Source of the DNA: UBA2287 sp964479665
GTDB taxonomy: Bacteria > Bacteroidota > Bacteroidia > Bacteroidales > Tenuifilaceae
Assembly (NCBI GenBank): GCA_964479665.1
Contig: CAYZNN010000029.1
Location: 1-44,456 of the forward strand
DNA length: 44,456 bases
Direction: 5' to 3'
Below, piece by piece: positions 1 through 7,425 of this stretch (its first letter is position 1; each line of letters begins with the position of its first letter). The notes beneath the pieces were generated by a model, which did not search any database, was not told the origin of the DNA, and worked only from the letters and a program-made list of their open reading frames with translations. The translations under genes and the position numbers were made by a program.

Positions 1-68
1 AATTTAAACTAGTTTTCTCTCGTCTAAAAGTTGCAATTACTACTTGAATCTAATCTTAATAAACTGTT

Positions 69-110
69 ACCCTAAGTTGAAATTTCAACTTAGGGTTGCT
101 GTTTGTTATT
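69..110 (+). terminator. Perfect 28-bp palindrome, probable terminator of a gene left of the window
   Basis: Positions 69-96 form a perfect inverted repeat with 14-base arms meeting at an AAATTT centre. A T-rich stretch follows. This fits a rho-independent terminator for a gene upstream of the window, possibly working in both directions. No gene is visible in bases 1-68. A protein-binding palindrome is an alternative. Confidence 0.45.
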
Positions 111-275
111 TATTAACATTTTTTTAAAGAATGCAATTTATTCTCCCTTCCGAAACATCGAGTAACTCATCCGTAACTCTTGTAAAAAAACACTCAACTA
201 AAAGCAAGGTCATCTATTTGATTTTGCTTGTTTCATTTTGTTTTTATGCTATTTCATTATTTTATAGGAGCCACA

Positions 276-569
276 ATGCCCGACTATCTGTGCTTTTCCG
301 ACCATACATCGAGTTGGAACAGAAATGTTTACCATGCTGTTGGCAAGGATGTACCTAATGCACAAAACGTAGAATTGTCGGGGAAATTCTTCAGTCGTGT
401 ATACGAGGGCCCCTTCAGCAATACCGGCAAGTGGTGTAAGGATTTTGAAAAGGAAGCTGCAGAAAGAGGAATGAAGATTAGGAAATGGTACATGTGGTAC
501 ACCACTTGCCCCAAGTGCGCCAAGAAGTATGGCAAAAACTACGTGGTGGTAATTGGCGAAATGGAGTAG
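276..569 (+). CDS. Small CxxC-containing protein of an uncharacterised family often labelled 'hydrolase'
   Basis: This 97-residue soluble protein has no signal peptide. It resembles a short conserved bacterial family that databases loosely call hydrolase; its function is unknown to me. Visible hallmarks are an N-terminal HTSSWNRNVYHAV segment, a central SGKFFSRVYEGPF segment, and a C-terminal YTTCPKCAKKYGKNYVV segment whose Cys78 and Cys81 form a CPKC pair that could bind metal or be redox active. I chose ATG 276 over an upstream in-frame start at 228 because a good ribosome-binding site (TAGGAG) sits about six bases ahead and the extra upstream residues look like untranslated sequence. It is monocistronic and ends at the hairpin shared with ssb. 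Family membership is moderately sure; no biochemical role is claimed. Confidence 0.75.
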   Translation: MPDYLCFSDHTSSWNRNVYHAVGKDVPNAQNVELSGKFFSRVYEGPFSNTGKWCKDFEKEAAERGMKIRKWYMWYTTCPKCAKKYGKNYVVVIGEME

Positions 570-592
570 AACAAAGTTGCGAGATTTTTTTA

Positions 593-640
593 AAATGCGA
601 GAGGGTGCCCACTATGAGCACCCTCTCGCATTTCATTCGT
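593..640. terminator. Bidirectional terminator between the CxxC protein gene and ssb
   Basis: A perfect 16-bp stem (593-608 with 618-633) encloses a nine-base loop. The stem has A-rich and T-rich flanks on both sides, so it can end transcripts from either strand. It lies exactly between two convergent genes. Confidence 0.85.
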
Positions 641-648
641 TTTAAAGG

Positions 649-987
649 CTAGGCATCGGTTTTAATCGGTTCCACCTTTTGAGCCAATACCTCGGTAATG
701 AATCGGTCGGTACCTGCCTTGTCGGTGTACTTACGGGTACTCAGCTTGCCATCAACACGCACAAGTGCACCCTTTTTCAAAAAATCGGTTTCCGACTTTT
801 TACCATTGAGCCACAGCGTAATGTTATGCCACGATGTGTTGGTAACCCATTCGCCCTTGTTGTTCTTGTAGTTTTCGTTAGTGGCCATCCTGAAGGTTAC
901 AAGCGCACGTCCGGTTTCGAATTGTTTTACTTCTGCATCGCAACCCAGATAACCCTGAAGTTCTACTTTGTTAACAGTTGTTTCCAT
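649..987 (-). CDS. ssb: Single-stranded DNA-binding protein, short form
   Basis: This 112-residue OB-fold protein binds single-stranded DNA in replication, recombination and repair. The N-terminal pattern NKVELQGYLG, the central VTFRMATNENY and TSWHNITLW segments, and the LKKGALVRVDGKLSTRKYTD segment are typical of the SSB family. It stops right after the OB fold, ending in PIKTDA, and so lacks the glycine/proline-rich linker and the acidic DDxPF-type tip that recruits partner proteins in most housekeeping SSBs. It could be an accessory paralogue or a naturally tailless form. It is monocistronic, and its transcript ends at the shared hairpin at 593-633. A one-mismatch -7 box may lie near 1027-1034. 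Confidence 0.93.
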   Translation of the reverse strand: METTVNKVELQGYLGCDAEVKQFETGRALVTFRMATNENYKNNKGEWVTNTSWHNITLWLNGKKSETDFLKKGALVRVDGKLSTRKYTDKAGTDRFITEVLAQKVEPIKTDA

Positions 988-1315
988 AGTTTTTAGTTTT
1001 TAAGTGGTTGAACATTGAATTCGATGATGCAAATAAAAACGACCCCAAAACGTTTTTCGGTATTTAAATAAGTGCTTTCGATTAATATTCGTTTGTAAAC
1101 GGATAAAAACGGATAAGAAACAGTAATACAGAAACATGTAGTCTGGCAAATAGTTGCTAAAAAATCGAATAATAATTATATGTGTTTAAAAATGGAGACA
1201 TTTACCGCTATTTGGATAGTTAAATTGAAGATGTTACCTTCTCTATTAGTTTTTAAATCTTAACTATTAAAAAACAACTATTAAATTTCCCCTTACTTTA
1301 AAGTCTTTAAACATT
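988..1315. other. AT-rich intergenic stretch without a recognisable gene
   Basis: I see no credible reading frame or RNA gene here. It contains the ssb upstream region, a short direct repeat (AACGGATAA twice, near 1098-1116), and the leader of the decayed gene that starts at 1316. Confidence 0.5.
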
Positions 1316-1751
1316 ATGAAAAAGTTATTCCCCCTTTTAACTATTATGGTATTGTTTGTTGCCTGCGATAGGGTAGATGAGCAGGAGCATCTGATTTTCG
1401 ATAATCTTGTAAACAAGCATTGAGTTCGTCAGGGAGAGGGGTTCGAATCGTATACATTTACCCGCGACAAGAACTTCCTGAAGGCGAGGGACATTTCTAG
1501 TTACAATCTTATAACCCAGCAAATTGAAATTTTTAGAGATTCGCTCATTGCCCGTTGGGACCTTCAGGGGAATTGCATTGTTTTTAAGCCCCAGGAGTAA
1601 ACGATATTAAGGCGCAACCAACCGACTGGTAAGTGATGAACATTACCGACTCGGTGCTAGAGGTTAAGTTTGTTGCTGATGCCGACAATACTTTCATATT
1701 ACCAACTATTTACAACATTACACCGAGGTAGAAAAAACCCATAATTTTTAA
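1316..1751 (+). pseudogene. Decayed lipoprotein gene, lipocalin-like
   Basis: ATG 1316 begins a clear lipoprotein signal peptide (MKKLFPLLTIMVLFVAC, lipobox ending at the Cys). An in-frame TGA at 1421 stops it after 35 residues. Translation then resumes in the same frame (GEGFESYTFTRDKNFL) up to about 1590. A frameshift leads into GVNDIKAQPTDW, a TAA at 1630, then MNITDSVLEVKFVADADNT, and another shift into HITNYLQHYTEVEKTHNF ending at 1751. The short strands, with a DLQG-type segment, suggest a small lipocalin-like lipoprotein common in Bacteroidota, but that assignment is weak. At least four lesions make sequencing error an unlikely explanation. It probably formed a pair with the gene at 1767. 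Confidence 0.75.
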
Positions 1752-1766
1752 ATAAAACTGCAAATA

Positions 1767-2694
1767 ATGGCAAATCGCTTTGCATTCATATTTGTGATGG
1801 CACAAATTTTCTTTTGCCATTCACTTTCGGCTCAAATTAACCGGCAGGACTCAACTGTGCGGGTAAAAGAATATTGGGACCATGGGGAAACCCAAAACTA
1901 CACGGTTTCTAGAAATATATAGCATTTCGGGTACAGATACTTCAGTAATTGAAACTTCGAGCTATCAGGTTGACATTGCCATTTTCAATTCAACAGCCAA
2001 CAGCTACACTATTGAGTGGAATTACAGGGACTACAAATTTTGTCCCGAAAACGAGGTGTACAACAAGGTGCCGGCCACCATGCAGAATACAAAAGTTCTG
2101 ATTCGAACCGATGAATTGGGATCGTTTCAGGAGGTAGTAAATTGGCAGGAGCTCCACAATTTTATCGATAAAGCGATGGAGGAGCTCAAGAAGTTCTATA
2201 GTAACGATGATAAACGGAATGGTTTAATAGACCAGGTGAAGGCACCATACTCCTCAAAGGAGTCGCTCGAGGTAGCGGCCATTAACGAAATAAGGCAGTT
2301 CTACCTATTTCATGGAGTACAATACAAATTGGGTGAATACTTCGAGTACCAAGCACAGGTGCCTAATATGCTAGGTATAGAGCCCTTCAACGCCCAGGTT
2401 ACAGCCTACCTCAACGAAATTGATCCCGAGTACGATAACGCTGTATTCCGATTGTGGCAGGGAATCGATTCGGAGCAAATTACTGAGGCTACCTTTCAGC
2501 GCCTCGCTAAAGTTTCAAAAACCATGGGAGTGGAACCACCCTTACGCTCCGTCGTACAGAACCTCGAAAGCAATACATGGGTTTCGGTTCGTATGCATGG
2601 GGGATCAGGATGGCCGCCTTACACCATTGAAAATAAAGAGAATAAGGCACCGGGAGTTGCCCGAAAAGAGGAGCGAATAATTGAAATAAATTAG
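1767..2694 (+). pseudogene. Frameshifted gene for an exported protein of unknown function
   Basis: ATG 1767 starts a signal-peptide-like segment (ANRFAFIFVMAQIFFCHSLSAQ) that reads to a TAG near 1918. The frame opened at 1882 then continues the same protein for about 260 residues to 2694. A single frameshift between about 1900 and 1922, in an AAATATATAG run, separates the two parts. The downstream part is otherwise intact and ends in an orderly way (GVARKEERIIEIN). I recognise no domain. With only one lesion, this could be a recent mutation, a sequencing error or, less likely, recoding. It lies 15 bases behind the decayed lipoprotein gene. Confidence 0.7.
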
Positions 2695-2711
2695 GGGGCG
2701 GTTGGGAAAGT

Positions 2712-3110
2712 CTAATCTATCGCCTCAAAACCTGCTATGTCGGTTACCTTAATGGGTCTGCCATTCTTTAAACCCACACCAATCACCTTGGCCTTCACAG
2801 CGGTTTTTGGGTCGGGAAGGCGAAGGATTTCCTGATGGAATATTATGCGCAGGTGCCCCTCACGCTTCATACTCGAACGAATAACGAACCTATCGCCACT
2901 GGTAAGCGATAGTTTATAGTCTATTTCAATGCGGCTCACAACCAGATCGATTCTCTCATTGTGCAGCTTGGCAAAATCGATTTTGCGTTCCAACAAAAAG
3001 GTATGGCGAGCGTGCTCGAGGTAATTGAGATAAACGGCATTGTTCACTATGCCCTGCAGGTCGCACTCGTAGTCGCGAACGGTTAGTTCGAGTTCGTGTG
3101 GTTGGCTCAT
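2712..3110 (-). CDS. Acyl-CoA thioesterase of the 4HBT hotdog family
   Basis: This is a 132-residue cytoplasmic hotdog-fold protein predicted to hydrolyse acyl-CoA thioesters. The signature segment VRDYECDLQGIVNNAVYLNY (residues 11-30) matches the 4HBT pattern, with Asp17 in the place of the usual catalytic acid. LSLTSGDRFVIRSSMKREG and the AKVIGVGL strand near the C-terminus also fit. I chose the ATG at 3110 because the reading frame extends upstream to 3185 with residues unlike the family, and the hotdog fold normally starts a few residues before this motif. A near-consensus -7 box (TACTTTCG, 3130-3137 on the minus strand) also lies upstream. The natural substrate cannot be told. The tiny gene at 3169 precedes it by 58 bases. 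Confidence 0.88.
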   Translation of the reverse strand: MSQPHELELTVRDYECDLQGIVNNAVYLNYLEHARHTFLLERKIDFAKLHNERIDLVVSRIEIDYKLSLTSGDRFVIRSSMKREGHLRIIFHQEILRLPDPKTAVKAKVIGVGLKNGRPIKVTDIAGFEAID

Positions 3111-3168
3111 ACAATTGGATTGAATAGGGCGAAAGTAGTGAATACTTTTAGTATGAGCAATTCCGACG

Positions 3169-3330
3169 CTACTCGAAGGTTTCAAATTCGATTACCGCAC
3201 GTCTTACGCTTACTGCGTTGATATTCTTTTCGGTGTATCCAATGCGTGCCACAAGCTGAATGCGCCCATCGACTGAAATGTTGGCATTTGCTTCGCTTTC
3301 GAAATAGGCTTCCTCAATCATTTGGTTCAT
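3169..3330 (-). CDS. 53-residue protein of unknown function
   Basis: A complete short frame runs from ATG 3330 to TAG at 3169. The product is acidic to neutral, with no signal peptide or membrane segment, and carries a regular strand-like middle (ISVDGRIQLVARIGY) and an ending VRRAVIEFETFE. Codon use resembles the neighbouring genes, and no other frame here is plausible, which supports it being real. It precedes the thioesterase on the same strand and may be cotranscribed with it. I recognise no family. The weak point is its small size and a poor ribosome-binding site, which is common in this phylum. Confidence 0.5.
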   Translation of the reverse strand: MNQMIEEAYFESEANANISVDGRIQLVARIGYTEKNINAVSVRRAVIEFETFE

Positions 3331-3360
3331 TGGGTGTTAAGTCGTATCATGCGAAGGTTA

Positions 3361-4902
3361 TTAGGTTGTAAATTCGATCCGTATATTCGGTTGGTAGGCT
3401 TTGCTTATGGCACACTCATTTAAGAAAAATGATTTATTAAAATTGGCTCTTTTAACATGCAAAATGTGAGGTTCACTTATAAGGTGGGTTACATTAATTT
3501 CGGTTAGCTCTTCGTGCAAATTACCTGTGCAATCTGCATTGCCCATTATGTTGAATATTGTGAATTTGCAGCTGCTCCAACCGGCAGCCGAATGTATATA
3601 ATTCCATTTGTTGGGTTGGGGAAAATGGAAGTATCCGAATTAGCGTTTTCTAAACCATTGGACTGACTACAACCAATATAGTCACCTTGATAGGTTGCAT
3701 TAAATACTTCTTCCTCTGCCCTGTAAAAAGCGGAGTTCGTGCCGTAGGCATAACCATTAAATGCACCATTGGTAAGAAAAATGACTCCTGCCTTCTTCAC
3801 CGGGTCGAAGCATAAATCCGAAACCAAACCATAGGCTTCACGGGCATGCCCAATCATTTGAACATTGGGTAAACAATATCGCTCATGGGGGTATTGGTGG
3901 TTATTTGAACACCCAATCTCCAGCTTGGAAAAAGGCCGTAGTAGTTATCGCCATTGCTACCATTGTATGTCCACTGCGGAGTGTGCATTTGGCTAATGCG
4001 TTCCTCCGAAAGAATTTGTTGACCATTGATTGTACCACCAAATAGGTGCAGCTGCATCAATTTTGCCAAATCGGTAGTCGAGCACCGCAACCCTCACTGT
4101 GGTGAAAAAAGGAAGCCATTGGTACCCAAGGTGTAGTTTGAATAATCCATGGGCGCAGTGGGACTGCCTTGATAGTTATCGACTTGTGGCATCCACACGC
4201 CTCCGTTTTTACGATATAGTACCGCTACGTTGTTAATATCTACCAGGTCGGCAATGTTGAACGAACCCGAAATTTCTATGGGTTCAAATATCTGTTGACG
4301 CATGTAAATATCGAAACGTTGGCCGCTTAATGCCTCAATAAGCGAAGCTAATATTCCAAAATTGGCGTTGCTGTATGCAAAGTAGGTTCCTGGCTTCTCG
4401 CTTCGCCACAGGTTTGAAGTGTAGTAGCTACCTCCGGCAACTAGTAGCGATTGAATATGGGACGGATTTGGATTTCCTACGGTAGTTCCCAAAAAACTGC
4501 TGTAGCCGTTGCCATCCTGAAGGCTGCTGGTATGCGAAAGCAGCATACGAAAAGTAATGGGAACCTGGGGCAGGTTGGATTTCTGAAAGAAAAACCCAAA
4601 TGGTTGCTTACGTCGTCGTCGAGATTAAATTTGCCTTCATCGTACAGTTTCATTCATCCTGTGGCAGTAAACAGTTTCGAAATGGAGGCTATTCGGTATT
4701 GAGTGTTATCGTCAATCGGTAAATTACGAGCATGGTTTCTAAGTCCACTGTTGTAAATTCCAGTTATATTTCAGTTACAAAGGGTTACAACCAATATACC
4801 CATCAAACTTAACTCAGCTCGAATATTCTTTATTTCCTGTTGAAATTGCGACCAGCCGAATACTGGTAAAAGAATAATTAGAAAAGCTGCAAATGGTTTC
4901 AT
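3361..4902 (-). pseudogene. Decayed secreted serine hydrolase (class C beta-lactamase fold) with T9SS sorting domain
   Basis: Reading from ATG 4902, a signal peptide (KPFAAFLIILLPVFGWSQ) leads into a beta-lactamase-like serine hydrolase. Pieces visible in order are RIASISKLFTA with the catalytic SxxK, LDDDVSNHLGF, HTSSLQDG, the YSNANFG (YxN) motif, STTDLAKLMQLHLFGG, GHAREAYGL where the HxG-type motif is expected, and a C-terminal T9SS type A sorting domain. That last domain is itself split: FPNPTNGIIYIRLP lies in the 3546-3857 frame, and INVTHLISEPHILHV continues it in the 3361-3546 frame. Two in-frame TGA codons fall in the N-terminal third, and at least four frame changes follow (near 4550, 4092, 3855 and 3545). 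The product would have been exported to the periplasm and then across the outer membrane. The gene is clearly dead. Confidence 0.9.
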
Positions 4903-4957
4903 GCTTTTTTATTGATTCTTTAAAGTGCCATTTTTTGCAATTGCTAGTATTGCCATA

Positions 4958-5977
4958 TTATAATTCCATATCAATTCGCCTCCCTGCCATCATACCGCAA
5001 GCAGCATTAATATCGTAGCCACGCGACTCTCTAAGGGTAGCAGGCAGCCCTAGATTAACTAATGCACTTCGAAATTTTTTGGCAGCCAATTCATCCTTCT
5101 TGCCGCTCAATACTGCGTTCAGAGGGATTACATTCACATGGCATTTTAAAGGGAGCAGCTTCCGGGCTGTTTCTACTGCATGTATTGGGGAATCGTTTTC
5201 TCCGGGAATTACAACATATTCGAACGATAGCCTGATTTTTCGGCCTAACTTCTTTTTTGCCAGTAGCACAATTGTTTGGTCGATAGGGTTGGTTAGTTCG
5301 GCAGGCACTATCTCTGCTCTCTCCTTGGCAAATGGCGAGTGCATGCTTATGGCCAAATTGCATTGCTCTAATTCAATCAGTGCAGGTAGTTTATCCATAA
5401 TGCCTATGGTAGAAAGTGTAATTTTCGATGCGCCAAAAGCCAAGCCCCATGGGGCATTTAAAATCTCCAGGGCTTTAAAAACTTCCATTGAATTGTCGAG
5501 CGGTTCGCCCATGCCCATGAGCACAATGCGATTTACAGGATTGCTTTGGGCAGCAAACATTACTTGCATTACAATATCTGATGCCGAAAGATTCTCGAAC
5601 AAACCCAATTTTCCTGTATGGCAAAAGGAACAGCCCATACGGCAACCACTTTGCGTTGAAATGCACAGCGTATTCCGCTTCAATCCGGGCATGTAGGCCA
5701 TTTCGAACGGATTTCCTTGCGCTGTTTTGAAAAGGTACTTCACTGTACCATCAGAAGAAACTTGAGCCTTTTCGTTATGTAATCTGCTGATTGTGTATTG
5801 ATTATTGAGTTCGGTTCGCAATAGTTTGGGTAGGTTATCCATATTGTAGAAGCAAACCATTCGTCGCCTATAAATATTGGTGGCTAACGTTTTGGCATAA
5901 GCAGTATCGAGTCCTATCGAAGCAATAAGTTGCTCCAGTTCAGCCAGGTTTTTTCCGATAATGCTATTGCTGCGCAT
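4958..5977 (-). CDS. rlmN: Dual-specificity RNA methyltransferase RlmN (radical SAM)
   Basis: This 339-residue radical-SAM enzyme methylates C2 of A2503 in 23S rRNA and, in characterised relatives, A37 of some tRNAs. The iron-sulfur cluster cysteines are in GCRMGCSFCHTG (Cys112, Cys116, Cys119). The SAM-binding GMGEP lies at 155-159. The acceptor cysteine that carries the methyl group is Cys327 in GYDINAACGMMAG. The N-terminal helical domain with NLAELEQLIASIG is present, so length and start fit the family. The gene stands alone between a pseudogene and a divergent lipoprotein gene. A perfect -7 box ends only four bases before the ATG, so the transcript may be leaderless. Cfr-type resistance enzymes share this fold, but nothing here favours that. 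Confidence 0.93.
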   Translation of the reverse strand: MRSNSIIGKNLAELEQLIASIGLDTAYAKTLATNIYRRRMVCFYNMDNLPKLLRTELNNQYTISRLHNEKAQVSSDGTVKYLFKTAQGNPFEMAYMPGLKRNTLCISTQSGCRMGCSFCHTGKLGLFENLSASDIVMQVMFAAQSNPVNRIVLMGMGEPLDNSMEVFKALEILNAPWGLAFGASKITLSTIGIMDKLPALIELEQCNLAISMHSPFAKERAEIVPAELTNPIDQTIVLLAKKKLGRKIRLSFEYVVIPGENDSPIHAVETARKLLPLKCHVNVIPLNAVLSGKKDELAAKKFRSALVNLGLPATLRESRGYDINAACGMMAGRRIDMEL

Positions 5978-5981
5978 AGGG

Positions 5982-5989
5982 CAAAGATA
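5982..5989 (-). promoter_or_regulatory. -7 promoter box for rlmN
   Basis: TATCTTTG on the minus strand is a perfect match to the Bacteroidota -7 consensus TAnnTTTG. It lies four bases ahead of the rlmN ATG, which predicts a transcript with almost no leader. Confidence 0.6.
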
Positions 5990-6084
5990 ATTATGTGCTT
6001 TGTAAAATATTGCTGGTATTGCTGAGTGAGAAATTTTTAGGCCTCAGTTTTTTTATAGCCGAGTCTAGTCCCTAATAAAATGAC

Positions 6085-6092
6085 TACTTTTG
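6085..6092 (+). promoter_or_regulatory. -7 promoter box for the small lipoprotein and gpsA
   Basis: TACTTTTG matches TAnnTTTG exactly. It overlaps a possible ATG at 6080, so translation more likely begins at 6107 or 6116. Confidence 0.6.
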
Positions 6093-6106
6093 CATATAAT
6101 TATAAA

Positions 6107-6286
6107 ATGATTCGAATGCCTTTTGATTTTAAACTGCCCTTTAAATCAGTTTCTGAAGTAAAGAAATTTGTATTACTCTCGTTAACTGCATTGTTTTTAG
6201 TAGCATCCTGCGCACCCAAAATGCAGCAAGCAACAAAAAGAGTCAAGTCAATTCCATGCAAATGTTCTGGGCAGAGCCAACGTTAA
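6107..6286 (+). CDS. Small lipoprotein, about 59 residues
   Basis: The frame encodes a short charged N-terminus, a hydrophobic stretch (FVLLSLTALFLVASC) ending in a lipobox, and about 20 mature residues with little else. It would be exported and lipid-anchored in the envelope. I preferred ATG 6107 (or 6116) over 6080 because a promoter box covers 6085-6092, placing the transcription start after 6080. It is 31 bases upstream of gpsA and probably cotranscribed. No family is recognised. It could also be the remnant of a longer lipoprotein, since decayed envelope genes are common in this window. Confidence 0.55.
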   Translation: MIRMPFDFKLPFKSVSEVKKFVLLSLTALFLVASCAPKMQQATKRVKSIPCKCSGQSQR

Positions 6287-6317
6287 TGTTTATTCTGAAA
6301 TAATAAAACGAGCAAAA

Positions 6318-7316
6318 ATGAAGGGTACCCCAAAAACGGTAGGAGTTATTGGCAGTGGTAGTTGGGCAACGGCCATAACAAAAATTTTACACGAGAACGG
6401 TCATGTAGTAAATTGGTACATTCGCGAAGAAAGTATTTGTAATCATATCATTGAGCATGGGCATAATCCCATGTATATTAGTTCAGTAAAATTTCAGATT
6501 GACAGAATTAAGCCGAGCAGCAACATTAATCAGGTTGTTGCCAACTCCGATATGGTTATATTCGTTGTTCCATCGGCTTTTCTGAAAGTATGGCTCGAAC
6601 CCCTTACCGAACCACTTCTGGGTAAACTGATAGTGACAGCCATTAAAGGAATTATCCCCAACGTCAACTTTACTATTGCTGAGTTTTTTAATACCCACTA
6701 TAGCATTCCGTTCGATGATATTGGGGTAATAAGCGGACCCTGCCATGCAGAGGAAGTTGCACTTAGCAGGTTATCATACTTAACCTTCTCATGCAAAAAG
6801 CGCAGCGTAGCTAAGGAGGTAGCCTCCTTCTTCGAATCGAACTATATAAAAACCATTACAGGAACCGATATTTATGGGACCGAGTACGCTGCAGTACTGA
6901 AGAATATTTTTGCTATTGCAGCCGGTGTCGCACACGGATTGGGCTATGGCGATAACTTTTTGGCCGTTCTGGTAAGCAATGCTCAGCTCGAATTACATCG
7001 GTTTCTCGATAAAACATACCCCAGCAAGCGGAAAACCGAAACTTCAGCATATCTAGGCGACCTTTTGGTAACCTGCTACTCGCAGTTTAGTAGGAACCGA
7101 ACCTTTGGAACCATGATTGGAAAGGGCTACTCCGTAAAAAATGCCATGCTCGAAATGAACATGATTGCCGAGGGGTACTATGCAACCCAATGCATAAAAC
7201 AGATTAATCAACGTTTCGGTGTAAAAATGCCCATTACCGATGCCATGTTCAATATTCTATACGACCGAATTTCTCCGGCTATTGAAATGAAACTGCTGTC
7301 GGAGAGGCTGAGGTAG
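6318..7316 (+). CDS. gpsA: Glycerol-3-phosphate dehydrogenase [NAD(P)+]
   Basis: This 332-residue cytoplasmic enzyme reduces dihydroxyacetone phosphate to sn-glycerol 3-phosphate, the backbone for phospholipids. The N-terminal Rossmann motif is VGVIGSGSWATA (residues 8-19). Catalytic lysines are expected at Lys110 (TAIKG) and Lys195 (AAVLKNIFAIAAG). The C-terminal substrate domain shows GPCHAEEV, the glycine-rich GVAHGLGYGDN segment and the LVTCYSQFSRNRTFG segment. Length and start agree with the family. It lies between the small lipoprotein and pgi, all on the plus strand. This gene supplies the glycerol phosphate that acyltransferases such as the one at 10185 could use. Confidence 0.96.
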   Translation: MKGTPKTVGVIGSGSWATAITKILHENGHVVNWYIREESICNHIIEHGHNPMYISSVKFQIDRIKPSSNINQVVANSDMVIFVVPSAFLKVWLEPLTEPLLGKLIVTAIKGIIPNVNFTIAEFFNTHYSIPFDDIGVISGPCHAEEVALSRLSYLTFSCKKRSVAKEVASFFESNYIKTITGTDIYGTEYAAVLKNIFAIAAGVAHGLGYGDNFLAVLVSNAQLELHRFLDKTYPSKRKTETSAYLGDLLVTCYSQFSRNRTFGTMIGKGYSVKNAMLEMNMIAEGYYATQCIKQINQRFGVKMPITDAMFNILYDRISPAIEMKLLSERLR

Positions 7317-7425
7317 TTGCTCGGCTCGCTTTTCTTTTGTAATATGCATTTCCATTTCGAAGTGCTGATTAACCAGAATATTGCCTTTAAAATCAAGTTG
7401 TTGGAACAACATTATATCGTAAGCC

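Noticed and set aside
131..358. 75-residue open frame with a hydrophobic stretch at the left edge
   Set aside because: It overlaps the well-supported CxxC protein gene in another frame, ends in unnatural sequence, and lacks a ribosome-binding site or family resemblance.
2420..2680. 86-residue plus-strand frame inside the damaged gene 1767-2694
   Set aside because: It is an out-of-frame shadow of the longer body, which shows better codon use.
1421..4800. TGA recoding, because three premature stops in decayed genes (1421 and two in 4600-4800) are TGA and Trp would fit
   Set aside because: Other lesions use TAA (1630 and in 14617-15391 and 18158-18692), frameshifts accompany the TGA codons, and intact genes in the window do not carry in-frame TGA. 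Ordinary decay explains it.
5079..5696. 205-residue open frame antisense to rlmN
   Set aside because: It is a shadow of a strongly conserved gene; its composition shows no protein-like pattern.
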